A DNA stretch of 64,000 nucleotides, taken from the NCBI RefSeq assembly GCF_905171775.1, contig NC_053495.1, positions 106,373,409 through 106,437,408 of the forward strand. The letters run 5' to 3'. This DNA comes from Rana temporaria. Taxonomy: Eukaryota; Chordata; Amphibia; Anura; Ranidae. Under the pieces are notes generated by a model, which did not search any database, was not told the origin of the DNA, and worked only from the letters and a program-made list of their open reading frames with translations. The position numbers and the translations under genes are program-made. Positions 20,882-33,579 of the stretch are shown piece by piece (positions within the stretch are counted from its first letter, which is position 1; every line of letters begins with the position of its first letter).

Positions 20882-22841
20882 ATGGCACCACTAAACATCC
20901 TGTCCCTGAATGTCCAGGGACTCAATATCCCCCAAAAATGTACCATGGCCTTCCGCGCATTTCATGCCAGAAAGGTGCATATAGTTTGCCTACAAGAGAC
21001 ACATTTCACAAACTCTTCTACACCTACATTTTTTGTCCCACTTTTATCCACAAACCTTTACAGCTTTGGCTACCTCTAGGCAACCTGGTACCCTCATAGG
21101 CTTTCACCACTCTACTCACTCTCCAATCTCAAATTAAAGACCCAGAAGGATGCTACTTAAAGGGGTTGTAAAGACAAAAATATTTTCCTCTTAAATTAAA
21201 GTCTGACAGTAGCTGATAAAGTAAAAAGTTATGTTTTGCATTATAACTAGTTTGATACCTGTTGAAATCGAGCTGTTTTATTCACCTCCGTCACTCCTGA
21301 ATCATTATTCTCACTGACTTCCTGGTTTGCGGTGCGCATTCATTCTTGCTACAGCACGGCCTAATGGGAACTACAGTTCCCATTAGGCTTAGCCTCCATG
21401 CCTGTGAGGGATAAGAGAGCATCTTCACGCAGGGCTGTAGTCATAGGGTGGCGGTGAGCAAATTCTGCTTTCCACCATGCAAAAATGCTCAGATGCTGGT
21501 GGAAAGCAAGAAGAGGAGAGACAGGAAGTGGCATTTTTAAACCTGGATTACTGTATTTTGGAGGTCAAAAGGAAAAACGAGGTAAGTGATATTTAAATGC
21601 TCTAGCTTACAGCAATCAATTGATATAATAAAAAACAAACCTTTAGTGTTCCTTTAATTCTCATAGGCCATATTATGGACACTAAAATTACTGTAGTTTC
21701 ATACTACGCGCCTAAAAAGCAACCAAACCCGTTTATGTCACACCTACTACAGGTTGTGAATCACCACAAAACAGGAACAGTCATACTTTGTGGAGACTCC
21801 AATCAGGTCCTTCTCCCATTTCTAGATAAATCCCTGTACAACCCACCCCACAATACATCCAAATTGTCTTTTTCCCAACTTCTTTCCAAATATAATTATG
21901 TAGACACATGGAGAGAATGTAATCTCACAAATGTAGATATTCATACTTTTCCCACCCTCCTAAAACATTCTCATGGATTGACCACATATTTCTAACTATC
22001 GGTATAATTCCTGAAATAATCACAGCAAAGATAATTCCCATCCCATGGTCCGACCATAATGCAATAATCACTTCTATTAAATCAGCACTACCCAAAGGCC
22101 ATGACCCTACTTGGAATCTCCCAGACTTTTTGCTCAAGCACCCATTTTACCGTCAAACCATTGAACAAGCCATAAAAGATTATCTATTATCAATACCAGC
22201 CTCAATATTAATACCCTAACACTTTGGGAAGCACAGGCAGTAATACATATTGTAATACAAAACAATCAGCCATATTTACCCGTGAACGGAAAATCCTCGC
22301 TCGGAAACTGGAATCTGAGTTTAATGTTGCCTTTTTATCCCACCAAGACAATCCATCACCACTATCAAAATCTTGCTTAGACAAATCTTGTGTCGCAAAA
22401 TGACTTATTTCGAAGCAGTTGAAAAATCTTATAAACGTTCAAAACCTAATTATTTTATGAATTCCAATAAATCGGGAACCTACCTAGCATGCACGCTTAA
22501 TTCTTTAAGCAAACCATTTAAACTAATTAATTTAAAATTGGCAAAATATGTTTTCACGAGTAACCCTATCAAAATAGTCCAGAGATTTCATTCCCATTTA
22601 ACCTCGCTATATACTTCACCCACTAACTTTGATCCAAAATTAACAGGCGCTTTCTTCTCTGACATCTACCAGAACTCTCCCTTAACCAAAAGAATGTTAC
22701 CAATGTCATCAAAGACCTAAAGCTAAATAAAAGATTGGGTCCGGATGGATGCTCCGCTTTATATTATAGAACCTTCACAGAAACTTTATCAATGATTTTA
22801 GCTGAAGCCTTTAATGTACTACTGGAAGGAAAGTCCTTTAA
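20882..22841 (+). pseudogene. LINE C ORF2, endonuclease and RT start (broken)
   Basis: Start MAPLNILSLNVQGLN, then the endonuclease motif VCLQETHF. After frameshifts and the TTAA MITE at 21161-21653, the frame resumes with MDTKITVVSYYAP, ILCGDSNQV and WIDHI-like remnants near 21975. A linker follows (22373-22720), then the RT entry LGPDGCSALYYRTF at 22730-22790. The TTAA element at 22842 interrupts it. APE-type LINE endonucleases nick the target strand; this copy has several frameshifts and is inactive. Confidence 0.8.
21161..21653. mobile_element. Short piggyBac-type MITE (TTAA-flanked)
   Basis: A 493-bp element between TTAA at 21157-21160 and 21654-21657, with ends aggggttgtaaag and ctttagtgttcct. 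Removing it with one TTAA restores the LINE C endonuclease frame exactly (GCYLILIGHIMD). Its ends differ from those of the 16316, 22842 and 44869 elements, so it is a second TTAA family. It has no coding capacity. Confidence 0.83.
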
Positions 22842-23262
22842 CCACTTAAGCCCCTGACCAATACGCTGTCCAAAGACCCAAGGTGTTTTTACAATTTGTC
22901 ACTGCGCTGCTTTAACTGGTAATTGCGCGGTCATGCAATGTTGTACCGAAACGAAATTTGCGTCCTTTTCTTCCCACAAATAGAGCTTTCTTTTGATGGT
23001 ATTTGATTGCCTATGTGATTTTTTTTTTTGCGATATAAACGGAAAAAGACCGAAAATTTGGAAAAAAAATGATTTTTCTTATAACAAAAAGTAAAAAATA
23101 TCGAATAAACTAAATTTTAGTCAAACATTTAGGCCAAAATGTATTCAGCCACATGTCTTTTGTAAAAAAAATCGCAATAAGCGTATATTTATTGGTTTTC
23201 GCAAAAATTATAGCGTCTACAAACTAGGGTACATTTTCTGGAATTTACACAACTTTTATTTT

Positions 23263-24925
23263 ATGACTGCCTATCTCATTTCTTGAGGTGCTAAAATGGC
23301 AAGGCAGTACAAAACCCCCCCAAATGACCCCATTTTGGAAAGTAGACACCCCAAGGAAAGGCATGTTGAGTCCATTGAATATTTTTTTTTGTCCCAAGTG
23401 ATTGAATAATGACAAAAAAAAAAAAAAAAATTACAAAAAGTTGTCACTAAATGATATATTGCTCACACATGCCATGGTTATATGTGGAATTGCACCCCAA
23501 AATACATTCTGCTGCTTCTTCTGAGTATGGGGATACCACATGTGTGGGACTTTTTGGGAGCCTAGCCACGTACGGGACCCCGAAAACCAAGCACCGCCTT
23601 CAGCATTTCTAAGGGCGCAAATTTTTGATTTCACTCCTCACTACCTATCACAGTTTCGAAGGCCATAAAATGCCAAAACAGCACAAAACCCCCCAAATGA
23701 CCCCATTTTGGAAAGTAGACACCCCAAGCTATTTGCTGAGAGGCATGTTGAGTCCATGGAATATTTTATATTTTGACACAAGTTGTGGGAATATGACAAA
23801 CTGATTTTTTTTTGCACAAAGTTGTCACTAAATGATATATTTCTCACACATGCCATGGTTATATGTGGAATTGCACCCCAAAATACATTCTGCTGCTTCT
23901 CCTGAGTACAGGGATACCACATGTGTGGGACTTTTTGGGAGCCTAGCCGCGTACGGGACCCCGAAAACCAATCACCACCTTCAAGATTTCTAAGGGCATA
24001 CATTTTTGATTTCACTCCTCACTACCTATCATAGTTTTGAAGGCCATACAATGCCAAGATGGCACACAACCCCCCCCCAAATGACCCCATTTTGGAAAGA
24101 AGACACCCCAAGCTATTTGCTGAGAGGCATGTTGAGTCCATGGAATATTTAATTTTTTTGCCCCAAGTGATTGAATATTGACCAAAAAAATAAATAAAAA
24201 ATAAATTACAAAATGTTGTCACTAAATGATATATTTCTCACACATGCCATGGTTATATGTGGTATTGCACCCCAAAATACATTCTGCTGCTTCTCCTGAG
24301 TACGGGGATACCACATGTGTGGGACTTTTTGGGAGCTTAGCCGCGTACGGGACCCCGAAATCCAATCACCACCTTCAAGATTTCTAAGGACATACATTTT
24401 TGATTTCACTCACACAAATCTTGAAGGCGGTGATTGGTTTTTGGGGTCCCGTACACGGCTAGGCTCCCAAAAAGTCCCACACATGTGGTATCTCCGTACT
24501 CAGGAGAAGCAGCAGAATGTATTTTGGGGTGCAATTCCACATATAACTATGGCATGTGTGAGCAATATATCATTTAGTGACAACTTTGTGCAAAACAAAA
24601 TCAGATTATCATATTCCCGCAACTTGTGTCAAAATATAAAATATTCCATGGACTCGACATCCCTCTCAGAAAATAGCTTGGGGTGTCTACTTTCCAAAAT
24701 GGGGTCATTTGGGGGGTTTTTGTGCTATTTTGGCATTTTATGGCCTTCGAAACTGTGATAGGTAGTGAGGAGTGAAATCAAAAATGTACACCCTTAGAAA
24801 GCCTGAAGGCGGTGATTGGTTTTTGGGGTCCCGTATGCGGCTAGGCTCCCAAAAAGTCTCACACATGTGGTAGCCCCGTACTCAGGAGAAGCAGCAGAAT
24901 GTATTTTGGGGTGTAATTCCACATA
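23263..24925. repeat. Tandem array, about 380-395-bp unit, end inverted
   Basis: Three direct units (joints at about 23632, 24013 and 24408, spacing 381 and 395) are followed by one full and one partial unit in the opposite orientation (24410-24786 and 24787-24925). Each unit contains the same phrases, such as ccccattttggaaag and cacatgtgtgggactttttg. The repeated frames of about 65-147 codons in it are identical in pattern on both strands and are not genes. Confidence 0.88.
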
Positions 24926-24959
24926 TGGGGGGAGTATGCTTTGCGCGTGGGTGTAAGCG

Positions 24960-26020
24960 TTACTGGCACTAACTAGCTACCTAGCGGCACCAGCGACACT
25001 AATACAGCGATCAGAAAAATGATCGCTTAGTGACGCTGGCAATAGGGGGGTGAAAGGGTTAACTCTAGGGGCAATCAGGGGTTAAAACCTTTATTAGAAA
25101 ATGTATGGGGGTACCTAACGCTATAAAAACCTAGCGGGCGAACCTCAAAAAATAACTAGCTACCTAGCGGCACTAATACAGCGATCAGAAAAACGATCGC
25201 TTAGTGACGCTGGTAATAGGGGGTAAAAGGGTTAACTCTAGGGGCAATCAGGGGTTAAAACCTTTATTAGAAAATGTATGGGGGTACCTAACGCTATAAA
25301 AACCTGGCGGGCGAACCTCAAAAAATAACTAGCTACCTAGCGGCACCAGCGACACTAATACAGCGATCAGAAAAACGATCGCTTAGTGACGCTGGCAATA
25401 GGGGGTGAAAGGGTTAACTCTAGGGGCAATCAGGGGTTAAAACCTTTATTAGAAAATGTATGGGGGTACCTAACGCTATAAAAACCTGGCGGGCGAACCT
25501 CAAAAAATAACTAGCTACCTAGCGGCACGAGCGACACTAATACAGCGATCAGAAAAACGATCGCTTAGTGACGCTGGCAAAAGGGGGGTGAAAGGGTTAA
25601 CTAGGGGGTGATCAAGGGGTTAAAAGTGTTAGGTCCAGGGTAGCCCCCTACCCCCCCAATAAAGGTTTTAACCCCTTGATCACCCCCTAGTTAACCCTTT
25701 CACCCCCCTTTTGCCAGCGTCACTAAGCGATAGTTTTTCTGATCGCTGTATTAGTGTCGCTCGTGCCGCTAGGTAGCTATTTTTTTTGAGGTTCGCCGCC
25801 ATGTTTTTATAGCGTTAGGTACCCCCATAAATTTTCTAATGCTATAAAAACATGGCGGCGAACCTCAAAAAAAACTAGCTACCTAGTGGCACGAGCGACA
25901 CTAATACAGCGATCAGAAAAACGATCGCTTAGTGAAGCTGGCAAAAGGGGGGTGAAAGGGTTAACTAGGGGGTGATCAAGGAGTTAAAACCTTTATTGGG
26001 GGGGGGTAGGGGGCTATCAT
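24960..26020. repeat. Tandem array, about 173-183-bp unit, with flips
   Basis: Units with aactagctacctagcggcac start at about 24971, 25154, 25327 and 25509. Then the orientation flips at about 25643 and again at about 25838. The segment 25641-26015 is a long palindrome, and gatcaaggggttaaaa reappears inverted at the first flip. Confidence 0.87.
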
Positions 26021-26540
26021 GGACCTAACACTAACTGCCTGACACTAACTGCCTGTCACACTGACACTAAATGCAGTGATCAGTAAATGATCACTCACTA
26101 TTTAGTGACAGTGTGACAGGGGGGGGCTGGGGGGGGGGTGATCGGGGGGTGACCGGGGGGGGATTGTATACCTATGTGTACAGGTGTCAGTGTAGTGCTT
26201 GTGTACTCACTGTGTGATGTCTCCGCTCCTCCGCCGGACGAATATACTGGCGGGAGGAGCGGTGACATCACTTCCTCCTCTGCCTGTGTTTACAATGCAG
26301 GCGGAGGAGGGCGGGGGAGGAAGCGGATTGGCTGGGGAGCGATCCGGAGGGGGCGGACAAAAACGAACCGCTGCCCCCTCATCCCGGATCGCTCGTGAAG
26401 ATTACCGGACCACCGCAAGTACCAGGGGGGGTCCCGATTGGACCCCCGACCCACGTCAAGCAGGGCACGTACAGGTACGTTGATGTGCCTGTCCGTGCCA
26501 TTCTGCTGACGTATATGTACATGAGGCGGTCCGGAACTGG

Positions 26541-26752
26541 TTAAGCAAGAAACATTAACAGCCATTGTTTGCATGATCCCTGAACACAAATTATGTTTAT
26601 TTGCAGATGACATATTACTATTTTTGTCCTCCCCACAAGTTTCAGGACCCAACCTTCTTCCCATCCTTAATACATTTAGGATGATTTCAGGCCTTTTAAT
26701 AAATCCCCAAAAAATCCAGAGCTCTTGATATATCCCTCTCCAAAGTGAATTA
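26541..26752 (+). pseudogene. LINE C ORF2, RT catalytic fragment
   Basis: It resumes directly after the TTAA element: KQETLTAIVCMIP, then EHKLCLFADDILLFLSSP with the catalytic FADD at 26600-26611, then NTFRMISGLLINPQK. The RT segment that normally lies between CMIP and the FADD motif (fingers and palm, roughly 150 residues) is missing, so the copy had an internal deletion. The Harbinger MITE interrupts it after LQSEL. Confidence 0.8.
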
Positions 26753-26970
26753 TGCCGCGTACACACTAAAAATTTTCAGCATGTATAAAAAATTTAGTTT
26801 TTTCCAACTTCATCATTAAAACTACATTGCCGGCACTTCCGGTTCCGGCGCCGCATGGAGTGACTGCTCTCCTCCTCAGCTCCCGCAGCACGATCGAAAA
26901 TCGGCCTGAAAATCCAGCCTGAGAGCCCCACCGAGTCCCTCTCCACCTCTGGGCAAGTCATCCACTGCCT

Positions 26971-28016
26971 ATGGACCGCTTTGTAGAAAAATCCGGCGCC
27001 CGCACGAACACGGCCCAGACGGCTTCACCTCCGCCGGCGCTCCCACAAATCGAGGCCCCGGTCTCGGCCTACTCCGCTCCGCGGCCCACAGCGCAACAGG
27101 CAGACATGGAGGTAAGCGTCAGCACCTCCCCCCCTCCTTCCCCACACACATCTCTGCCCCAGCAGACGGGGGATAATACCACCGAGCGCATTGCCCAGGC
27201 CGTGGCGGCGCTATTAACCCCCATGATCGCGGCATCGGTGGAAAAGGCCGTGAATGCCAGGATGGCACAGATCAAGGCCCAGTTGGGGGAACATGGCAAA
27301 AGGCTTAATGAACTCGAGCACCGCCTTTCCAACGCGGAAGATGAGCTCTACCAAGCCCAGGCCTTAGAGCATGCCCAGGACAAAACCAACCAGTACGTGC
27401 TACAGAAATTAGATGATTTGGAGAATAGGTCTAGACGAAGCAATCTCCGTTTTGTGGGAGTACCGGAGTCACTCCAAACATCCGCCCTGTCTGATTTTTG
27501 CTCCCGACGCATACCAGAAGCACTAGGCCTTACAGGCCACTGCATGGTGGAAAGGGCACACCGCATGGGGGCATTTAACTCGGATCGCAAATCCCCGCGT
27601 CCTATTATTGCTAAGTATCTCAACTATGCAGACAAGTCCCTTATTCTGCAATCATTCCGGCAAGCCCGCCAGTTACAAATTGATGGCATAAAAGTGCTGG
27701 TCTTTGCTGACTACTCAATCGAAGTGTCAAAGAAAAGAAGCAAGTTTGCACGGAACTATTCAAGCAGCAAATTAAATTCTCTTTGGCCTTCCCGGCGATT
27801 CTCCGCCTCAAAGCACCAAACGGAGATCAACTGACTTTCCAGGACCCTGCCGAAGCAGAAGCTTTTGTACGGTCGCGCCTTGCAACTCCGCACCCCCACT
27901 CACCATCTAAAGCTGCCCCACTCAACAGGCCCATGGACCAAAGAAGTCCACGTAAAGAATCCCCCAAACGCTTCAGGGCCTCAGACCAGGAATTTACCCG
28001 GCACACCACAAGATAA
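26971..28016 (+). pseudogene. LINE D ORF1 protein, frameshifted
   Basis: L1-type RNA-binding ORF1 starting MDRFVEKSGART. A Pro/Ser-rich N-terminus is followed by a long coiled coil (about residues 75-150, including KRLNELEHRLSNAEDELYQ), then the RRM core DLENRSRRSNLRFVGVPES and the C-terminal VFADYSIEVSKKRSKFAR. There the frame shifts (near 27754, apparently one base lost) and continues as MAFPAILRLKAPNGDQLTF with a basic tail ending at 28014. Length about 348 codons, normal for the family. Confidence 0.87.
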
Positions 28017-28752
28017 CCGACCTGCAATATGTCTCTCTCTTCTACTTACCCCCTCCCCAGGGGTCGCACTAATTGCCCTGTCACGACTGTACAGTGCACG
28101 TTCTCTCTAAATGCCTGACTATTCGGCTAACCCCCCCCTCCACGTCGCAAGGATCATCTACTACTCTGCTGCGGGGACAGGTAGATTTTCTCCACTCTGG
28201 CATTTATGTTTTCATCTGATGTTCCTGATACAATGCTCCAAATGTTCTAGTTGATAGTCTTATCTGCCCTACACAGCTTTTAATCGTATCCCCCCACGGG
28301 CACATGATTGTACTGCTTTGCTTTCCTGACTTGTGAAATGTGCCTCCTGGCGTCGCTGTATGCAACCCTCTCTTACTACCCTCCATCTCAGGTATCTGAC
28401 TACATGCCGTCTGGCGCCCTGCATTTTGATCTGGGCTCCCGGGCCTCATGTTGTCAGGATCGTGACAGGGGGGCTGGCTGCGTACTGTGACTCCATGCGG
28501 GAAAAAAGAGAAGTTCCTACGAATGTTGTTGTTATTATTGTTGCCTAGGTTCCAGGCTCTCCCTCTGTTACCCCCCGCACCTTCTACTCCCTCTCCCCTA
28601 CAGTGCACCTGTCCACACCTATATTGCGCACCACCACCCCCCTGTGAGATTCGGCATCCCTCTCCCCCAGCCACGGCGACCTCCCTTAATCCCATACTAT
28701 GCGGCCCCCTCGCTGACATTTCTGCTCAAATCCCTCCTACAGGCCCCCTAAC
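28017..28752 (+). other. LINE D inter-ORF spacer
   Basis: No recognisable domain. It lies between the two LINE D reading frames and ends directly before the ORF2 start. Confidence 0.7.
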
Positions 28753-31700
28753 ATGAAAATAATCTCCTGGAATGTGAAGGGACTTAGGTCCCCAAATAAG
28801 AGGATGAAAATTCTTAGACACCTGAAAAGACTCAAGGCTGACATCGCACTACTGCAGGAGACCCACCTGTCGGCGTCTGACTTTCCCCGCATGCAAAAGC
28901 TTTGGGTGGGAACGGTCATAGGCTCAGAAGCCGTAGGCCGCAAGGCTGGAGTTCTCCTATTAGTACATAAGAACCTCCCCTGCACAATTCTTGCGGTGAA
29001 CTCAGACACCCAGGGCAGACTTCTCTCAGCACGGGTCAGACTGGGAACCAAGGAGATGGTCATCTCCAATGTATATGCCCCCAACAGCCCTGGCAAGTCC
29101 TTCTACTGCGAACTCTCCACGTGGCTCCTTCAAAATACCCACCTTCCTCACCTGATCGGCGGTGACTTCAACGACACCCTCCACCAGGTTGATGACAGGT
29201 CCTCCCCTAAACACATTAATCCCTGCCCAGACCCGAGCCGCTCCTCGCTTTTCGCGTCCACTATGGACTCCCTACACCTCCGGGACCTCTGGCGCCTAGC
29301 ACACCCTGCAGATAGGGAATTTACTTTTTACTCCAATCCCCACTCTGTATTCACCAGAATAGATTATTTTTTTGGATCGGACGATCTAATCCCTATGGTA
29401 TCAGCCACCGGCATCCTTGATATTGCGGTCTCCGACCATGCCCCAGTCTTAATCTCACTCGACAACCTCGACCTCCCCCCGCACCCTAAGATCTGGCGGT
29501 TTCCCTCATACCTTCACAACCATGCTGATTTCCAACGCTACATAGAGAAGGAATGGCTAGAATACTCCACGGCTAATGCTCCTCATGCCACTGACTCGAA
29601 CCTCTTCTGGGACGCTGGTAAGGCGTTCCTCAGGGGCCGGATCATCTCATATGCTGCCTCCTTCAAAAGAAACACTGTGTCCAAATACAAACTAGCTAGC
29701 ACACGACTACACCAGGCACAAAGGGCTCTTTACTTATCTGACTCCTCAAAGAACAGGGCCGAATGGCAAGCTGCCAAGAGATCTTTTGATACCTGGGCAG
29801 ATACGCTAGAAGCAGTTAAAAAAGCAAAACTGGATGCCACCCTTCATAAGTTTGGCAACAAGTCGGGCAAACTACTAGCCAGGCTCTGTAAAGGCACCTT
29901 CAAACCTACCCATATCACCTCCCTGAGGGACCCTGGTGGCAACGTGAACACCACCCCCCCTACCATCAATGAGACGATGCTACGTTACTACTCGGCCCTT
30001 TACGCCCCAGACCCCATCAACAAACAAACGGCGGACACCTTTCTGGAACACTTAGAGATGCCCAAACTTACTCCTTCCCACTTGGAAACCCTTAACGCCC
30101 CCATATCCCTTGCGGAGATATCACATACCATCCGCAAACTTGCCCCCTCTAAGGCCCCGGGACCCGACGGTTTCACGGGGGAATTTTATAAGACCCTACA
30201 AACCACTCTAGAACCCACCCTCCACAAAGTGTACTCAGGCATATGGTCCGGCGGCTCATACCTCCCCTCGGGCAATCAGGCCATCATTAAATTGCTATCC
30301 AAAAAGGGAAAAGACCCCCTAGACCGATCTCCCTACTGAACCTGGATGTAAAAATCCTCTCTAAAATCGTGGCAAATAGGCTATCTGACATTATCCCCTC
30401 CCTCATCCATCCAGCGCAATCGGGCTTTGTGAAAGGCAGAACGGCCACCCTGAACATCCGCAAAGTCATGCTGGCTCTGGAGCACGCTAAACAACATCCC
30501 ACAGGGGATTTTGCCATCATCACATTAGACGCCGAAAAAGCGTTCGACAATGTCAGCTTCGAATGGCTCTCCCTTTCGATGGCTAAAATGTGATTCTCTG
30601 GACCCTTTTGCCACCTTATCGACGCCATGTACACCTCCCCCTCAGCTAAACTGGTAGCAGCGGGCCTCCACAAGGGGACCCGTCAGGGCTGCCCCCTCTC
30701 CCCTCTCCTTTTTAATATAGCTTTAGAACCCTTATCCAGACATCTTAACCAGGTAGCCCCCCTCCATGGAATTCGGGTCGGTGCCCACGAACTCCGTTCC
30801 TCCCTTTTCGCAGACGACGTCCTCATTTTTACGGCGGACCCCCCCTCAGATATCCCCACCGTCAAGAACATTTTCGATACATTCCGTGACTGCTCGGGTC
30901 TTAGGATCAATTATAGCAAAAGTGAGATCCTCCCCCTGGGTTTTTCTTCGACGCCCACTTGGACCTGCCACTCCATATTCTCGGTTGCCACTTCTCACAT
31001 CACTTACCTTGGCATCAAGATAGGTAAACTGCCCTCTTCCCTGTACCACCTAAACTACCCCCCACTGATTCAAATGATATCTCAAGAACTGGTGAACTGG
31101 TTGGATCTGCCTCTCTCGCTTTTGGGAAGATGCCATCTAGTCAAAATGGTCAGCTTTGCCAGACTATTGTATCCAATGCAAACCATCCCATTACTCCTTC
31201 GCCATAAAGACGTCAAAATCATAGAATCGGCTATATCCAAATTCATCTGGCATGGCAAGAGACCACGCATAGCTTTGAAAAAGATGTGCCTTCCCAGACG
31301 CGAGGGTGGTGTTAGTCTCCCGAATGTCAGATTATATAATTTAGCATGTTTGTTAAGATTTGGTTTAGACTGGATAACGCAATCCTCACGGTACTCTAAT
31401 TACTCCCTTGAATCTGCCATGGTCTACCCCCTTTCCCTGGCTGCCCTCCTCCACTGCAAGTGGAAATCAACCACCCCCATTCTCCAGCATAACTTGCTAC
31501 TCAGGGACACAGTCATCGCCTGGAGAGAAAGCAGAAGAAGCCTTGGTCTCCCCCCATACATGTCACGTCACCTCCCGATCCAAGGAAACCCTAGTTTCGC
31601 CCCGGGTCTAGACCACAAACCCTTCAGAATCTGGCAGGAGAAGGGGCTCACGCATTTTATCTCCTTATGTGAACCCACAACTGGACGCACCTTGACCTTC

Positions 31701-32825
31701 GCTGCCGTGGCCGAACTTTTCACTCTACCCCAATCCCACGCCTTCCATTTCTGGCAATGCACCAACTATCTACGTGCCACCTGTAATGAGTGCAGCAAGA
31801 GATTTGCCCCTAACTTTACAGACCAGCTACTAGCGGAGGGCGCATACAAGATCTCGGACATTTACAAGCCCATACTACACAAGACTTCCCCCTCCCTGTC
31901 ATCCTCATCAGTGGCTAACTGGGGCAAGGACTTTCCAGATGACGACCTGGTACATAAGCTACTACAAGGCTACAATACCGTACAGAAACTTACTCCCAAC
32001 GAAATCTGGAAGGAAACCCAACTCAAGATTCTCCACCGGGCACATATCCCCTTCCTGCGCTCCGCGCAGGAGCCGGGCTCTTCCGAGTGCCCTTTATGCC
32101 ACCACCCACGACCTTCCCTGACACATCGCTTCTGGGCATGCTCCTTCATCTCCACTTTCTGGGACCAAGTGCTGGCATACATCTTCGAAATCACCCTGCT
32201 GAAACTGCCCAAAGACCCTTTTCTCCTCATTTTTGGCTACTGGGACCCTCTGCTGCTACAATGGTCACGCCAAGGCGGCCCTCCCGCAACCACTTCCACG
32301 TCCACCGCACGACCCTCCAAAGAATGGCCTCTACTTTGTCTACTCATCTCACGACGAGCCATCTTAAGAAACTGGATCTCTCCTCACCCACCTTCTATTA
32401 CCCAGATTAAGCGAGACATTCTCCTCCTCCTCTATAAAGAACGGGCCACTACAGACTTCCATCAGGCCTCTATAAAAGCTTGTTTCCTCTCCATCTGGCA
32501 TCCCTTTATGCTTTCAAACCTCTCACAAGAAGACTTGGACGCTTTTGATCAATTTTCCTTTTCTTTCTTAAAATCCAGGCCAACTTCACTCCTAGGAGGA
32601 GCCCCCCCCCTCAGATTCCTCTTCCACCGCTACAGATTGACTATCTCTGCAAACACCCATGTGTCGCCTCCCCTCCCCCCTCCCCCTCTGTATATGCAAA
32701 ACCTCTACTATTGTCATTGTTCTGTGTCAAGGTGTGCCCCCCCCTCCCTTTCCTCCTCCACTCCCCCCCTTTGTTCTACCTATAGTTTTAGAGATAACCG
32801 GCACCCTTATGCCGTACCTGACTGA
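28753..32825 (+). pseudogene. LINE D ORF2: endonuclease-reverse transcriptase
   Basis: Start MKIISWNVKGLRSPNKR. The APE-type endonuclease shows LLQETHLSASDF, ISNVYAPN, GGDFNDTLHQ, FTRIDYFF and SDHAPVLIS. The RT shows KAPGPDGFTGEFY, ITLDAEKAFDNVSFEWL, GTRQGCPLSPLLFNIALEP and the catalytic FADD at 30807-30818. The C-terminal zinc motif is CPLCHHPRPSLTHRFWAC near 32086-32139. About 1,357 codons. Two lesions: a small out-of-frame deletion at about 30325 (between KDPLD and RPISLLNL) and an in-frame TGA at about 30591-30593. Otherwise open to the end. Confidence 0.93.
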
Positions 32826-33579
32826 TTCCCCACAGTAAACAAAGGCCCCCCCCCCCCCGTAGCTATGTTAGGATCCAACCTGTTCACAAGCCGTTAGGGA
32901 CTTGAACCACTGCATAATCCTCATTGCTGTTTTGTTCTTTGTATCTGCCTAGCCACCCGCCGGGTAGGCCTATATGGCGTTGTTCGTTCTGTATGTATTC
33001 GGCTTTGATGCCTTGTGTACTTGCATCATCTGCCCTTCGCATTGATTTCACTGTATGTAACTACTCTATAAAACTCAATAAACATATTTTGAAAAAAAAA
33101 AAAAAAAAAATACATTGCCCACACACGGTCGTTTAAAAAAAGTGCTCTAGCAATGCGCGGTGACGTACAACACGTACGACGGCACTATAAAGTGGAATTA
33201 CATTCGAATGACGTCACCCTTTAGCTGATTTTGTGTTAGTAAAAGACGATTCAAGCTTTTCTGTCTGTTACAGCGTGATGAATGTGCTTACTCCATTACG
33301 AACGGTAGTTTTACCAGAACGAGCGCTCCCGTCTCATAACTTGCTTCTGAGAATGCGCGGGTTTTTAACGTCGTTTTAGCCCAAAAAACAATCAATTTTT
33401 ACAACCAGAAAAACGACAATGTTTAAAACTTTGGTAAAAAATGCAGCATGTTAGAATATTTTTTTTGACGTTTTTCAGAATCCGAAAAATGACTTGAATC
33501 CCACACACAATCATTTTAAATGACATTTTTTAAAAACTTCATTTTTTACATGCCGAAAAATTATCGTGTGTACGTGGCA

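Larger units (their letters stand above)
22842..26540. mobile_element. piggyBac-type element, 3.7 kb, satellite-filled
   Basis: Flanked by TTAA at 22838-22841 and 26541-26544. Its left end (ccacttaagcccctgacc) is the complement of the right end of copies 1 and 2, and its right end is the complement of their left end, so it is an inverted, long member of that family. The interior is filled with two tandem-repeat arrays (23263-24925 and 24960-26020) that are partly inverted. No transposase is seen. The short frames inside are repeat products. Confidence 0.82.
26832..33110 (+). mobile_element. LINE D, near full-length L1/Tx1-type LINE
   Basis: A 6.3-kb LINE inside the MITE at 26753-33579, flanked by tacattgcc (26823-26831 and 33111-33119). 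It has a GC-rich 5' UTR, ORF1 (26971-28016), spacer, ORF2 (28753-32825), AATAAA at about 33078 and an A-tail to 33110. Few lesions are present, so it is young relative to LINE C. It differs clearly from LINE A in protein sequence. Confidence 0.9.
26753..33579. mobile_element. Harbinger-type MITE hosting LINE D
   Basis: Ends tgccgcgtacacac and gtgtgtacgtggca form a TIR of about 38 bp (imperfect), with TTA target duplications at 26750-26752 and 33580-33582. Without LINE D and its TSD the element would be about 540 bp. Removing it rejoins the LINE C RT frame. No transposase. Confidence 0.82.

Noticed and set aside
23431..24758. Similar frames of 65-147 codons on both strands (NLEGGDWFSGSRTRLGSQKVPHMW type)
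   Set aside because: They follow the unit of the tandem array exactly, appear in inverted units on the other strand, and have no domain. They are repeat products, not a gene family.
23263..25640. Regular repeats suggestive of a CRISPR array
   Set aside because: Units of 173-395 bp without short repeat-spacer structure, in a vertebrate-type genome; they are satellite-like arrays.
26174..26766. Open frames near the right end of the TTAA element (e.g. Gly/Arg-rich)
   Set aside because: They cross the element border and come from GC-rich terminal sequence; no domain.
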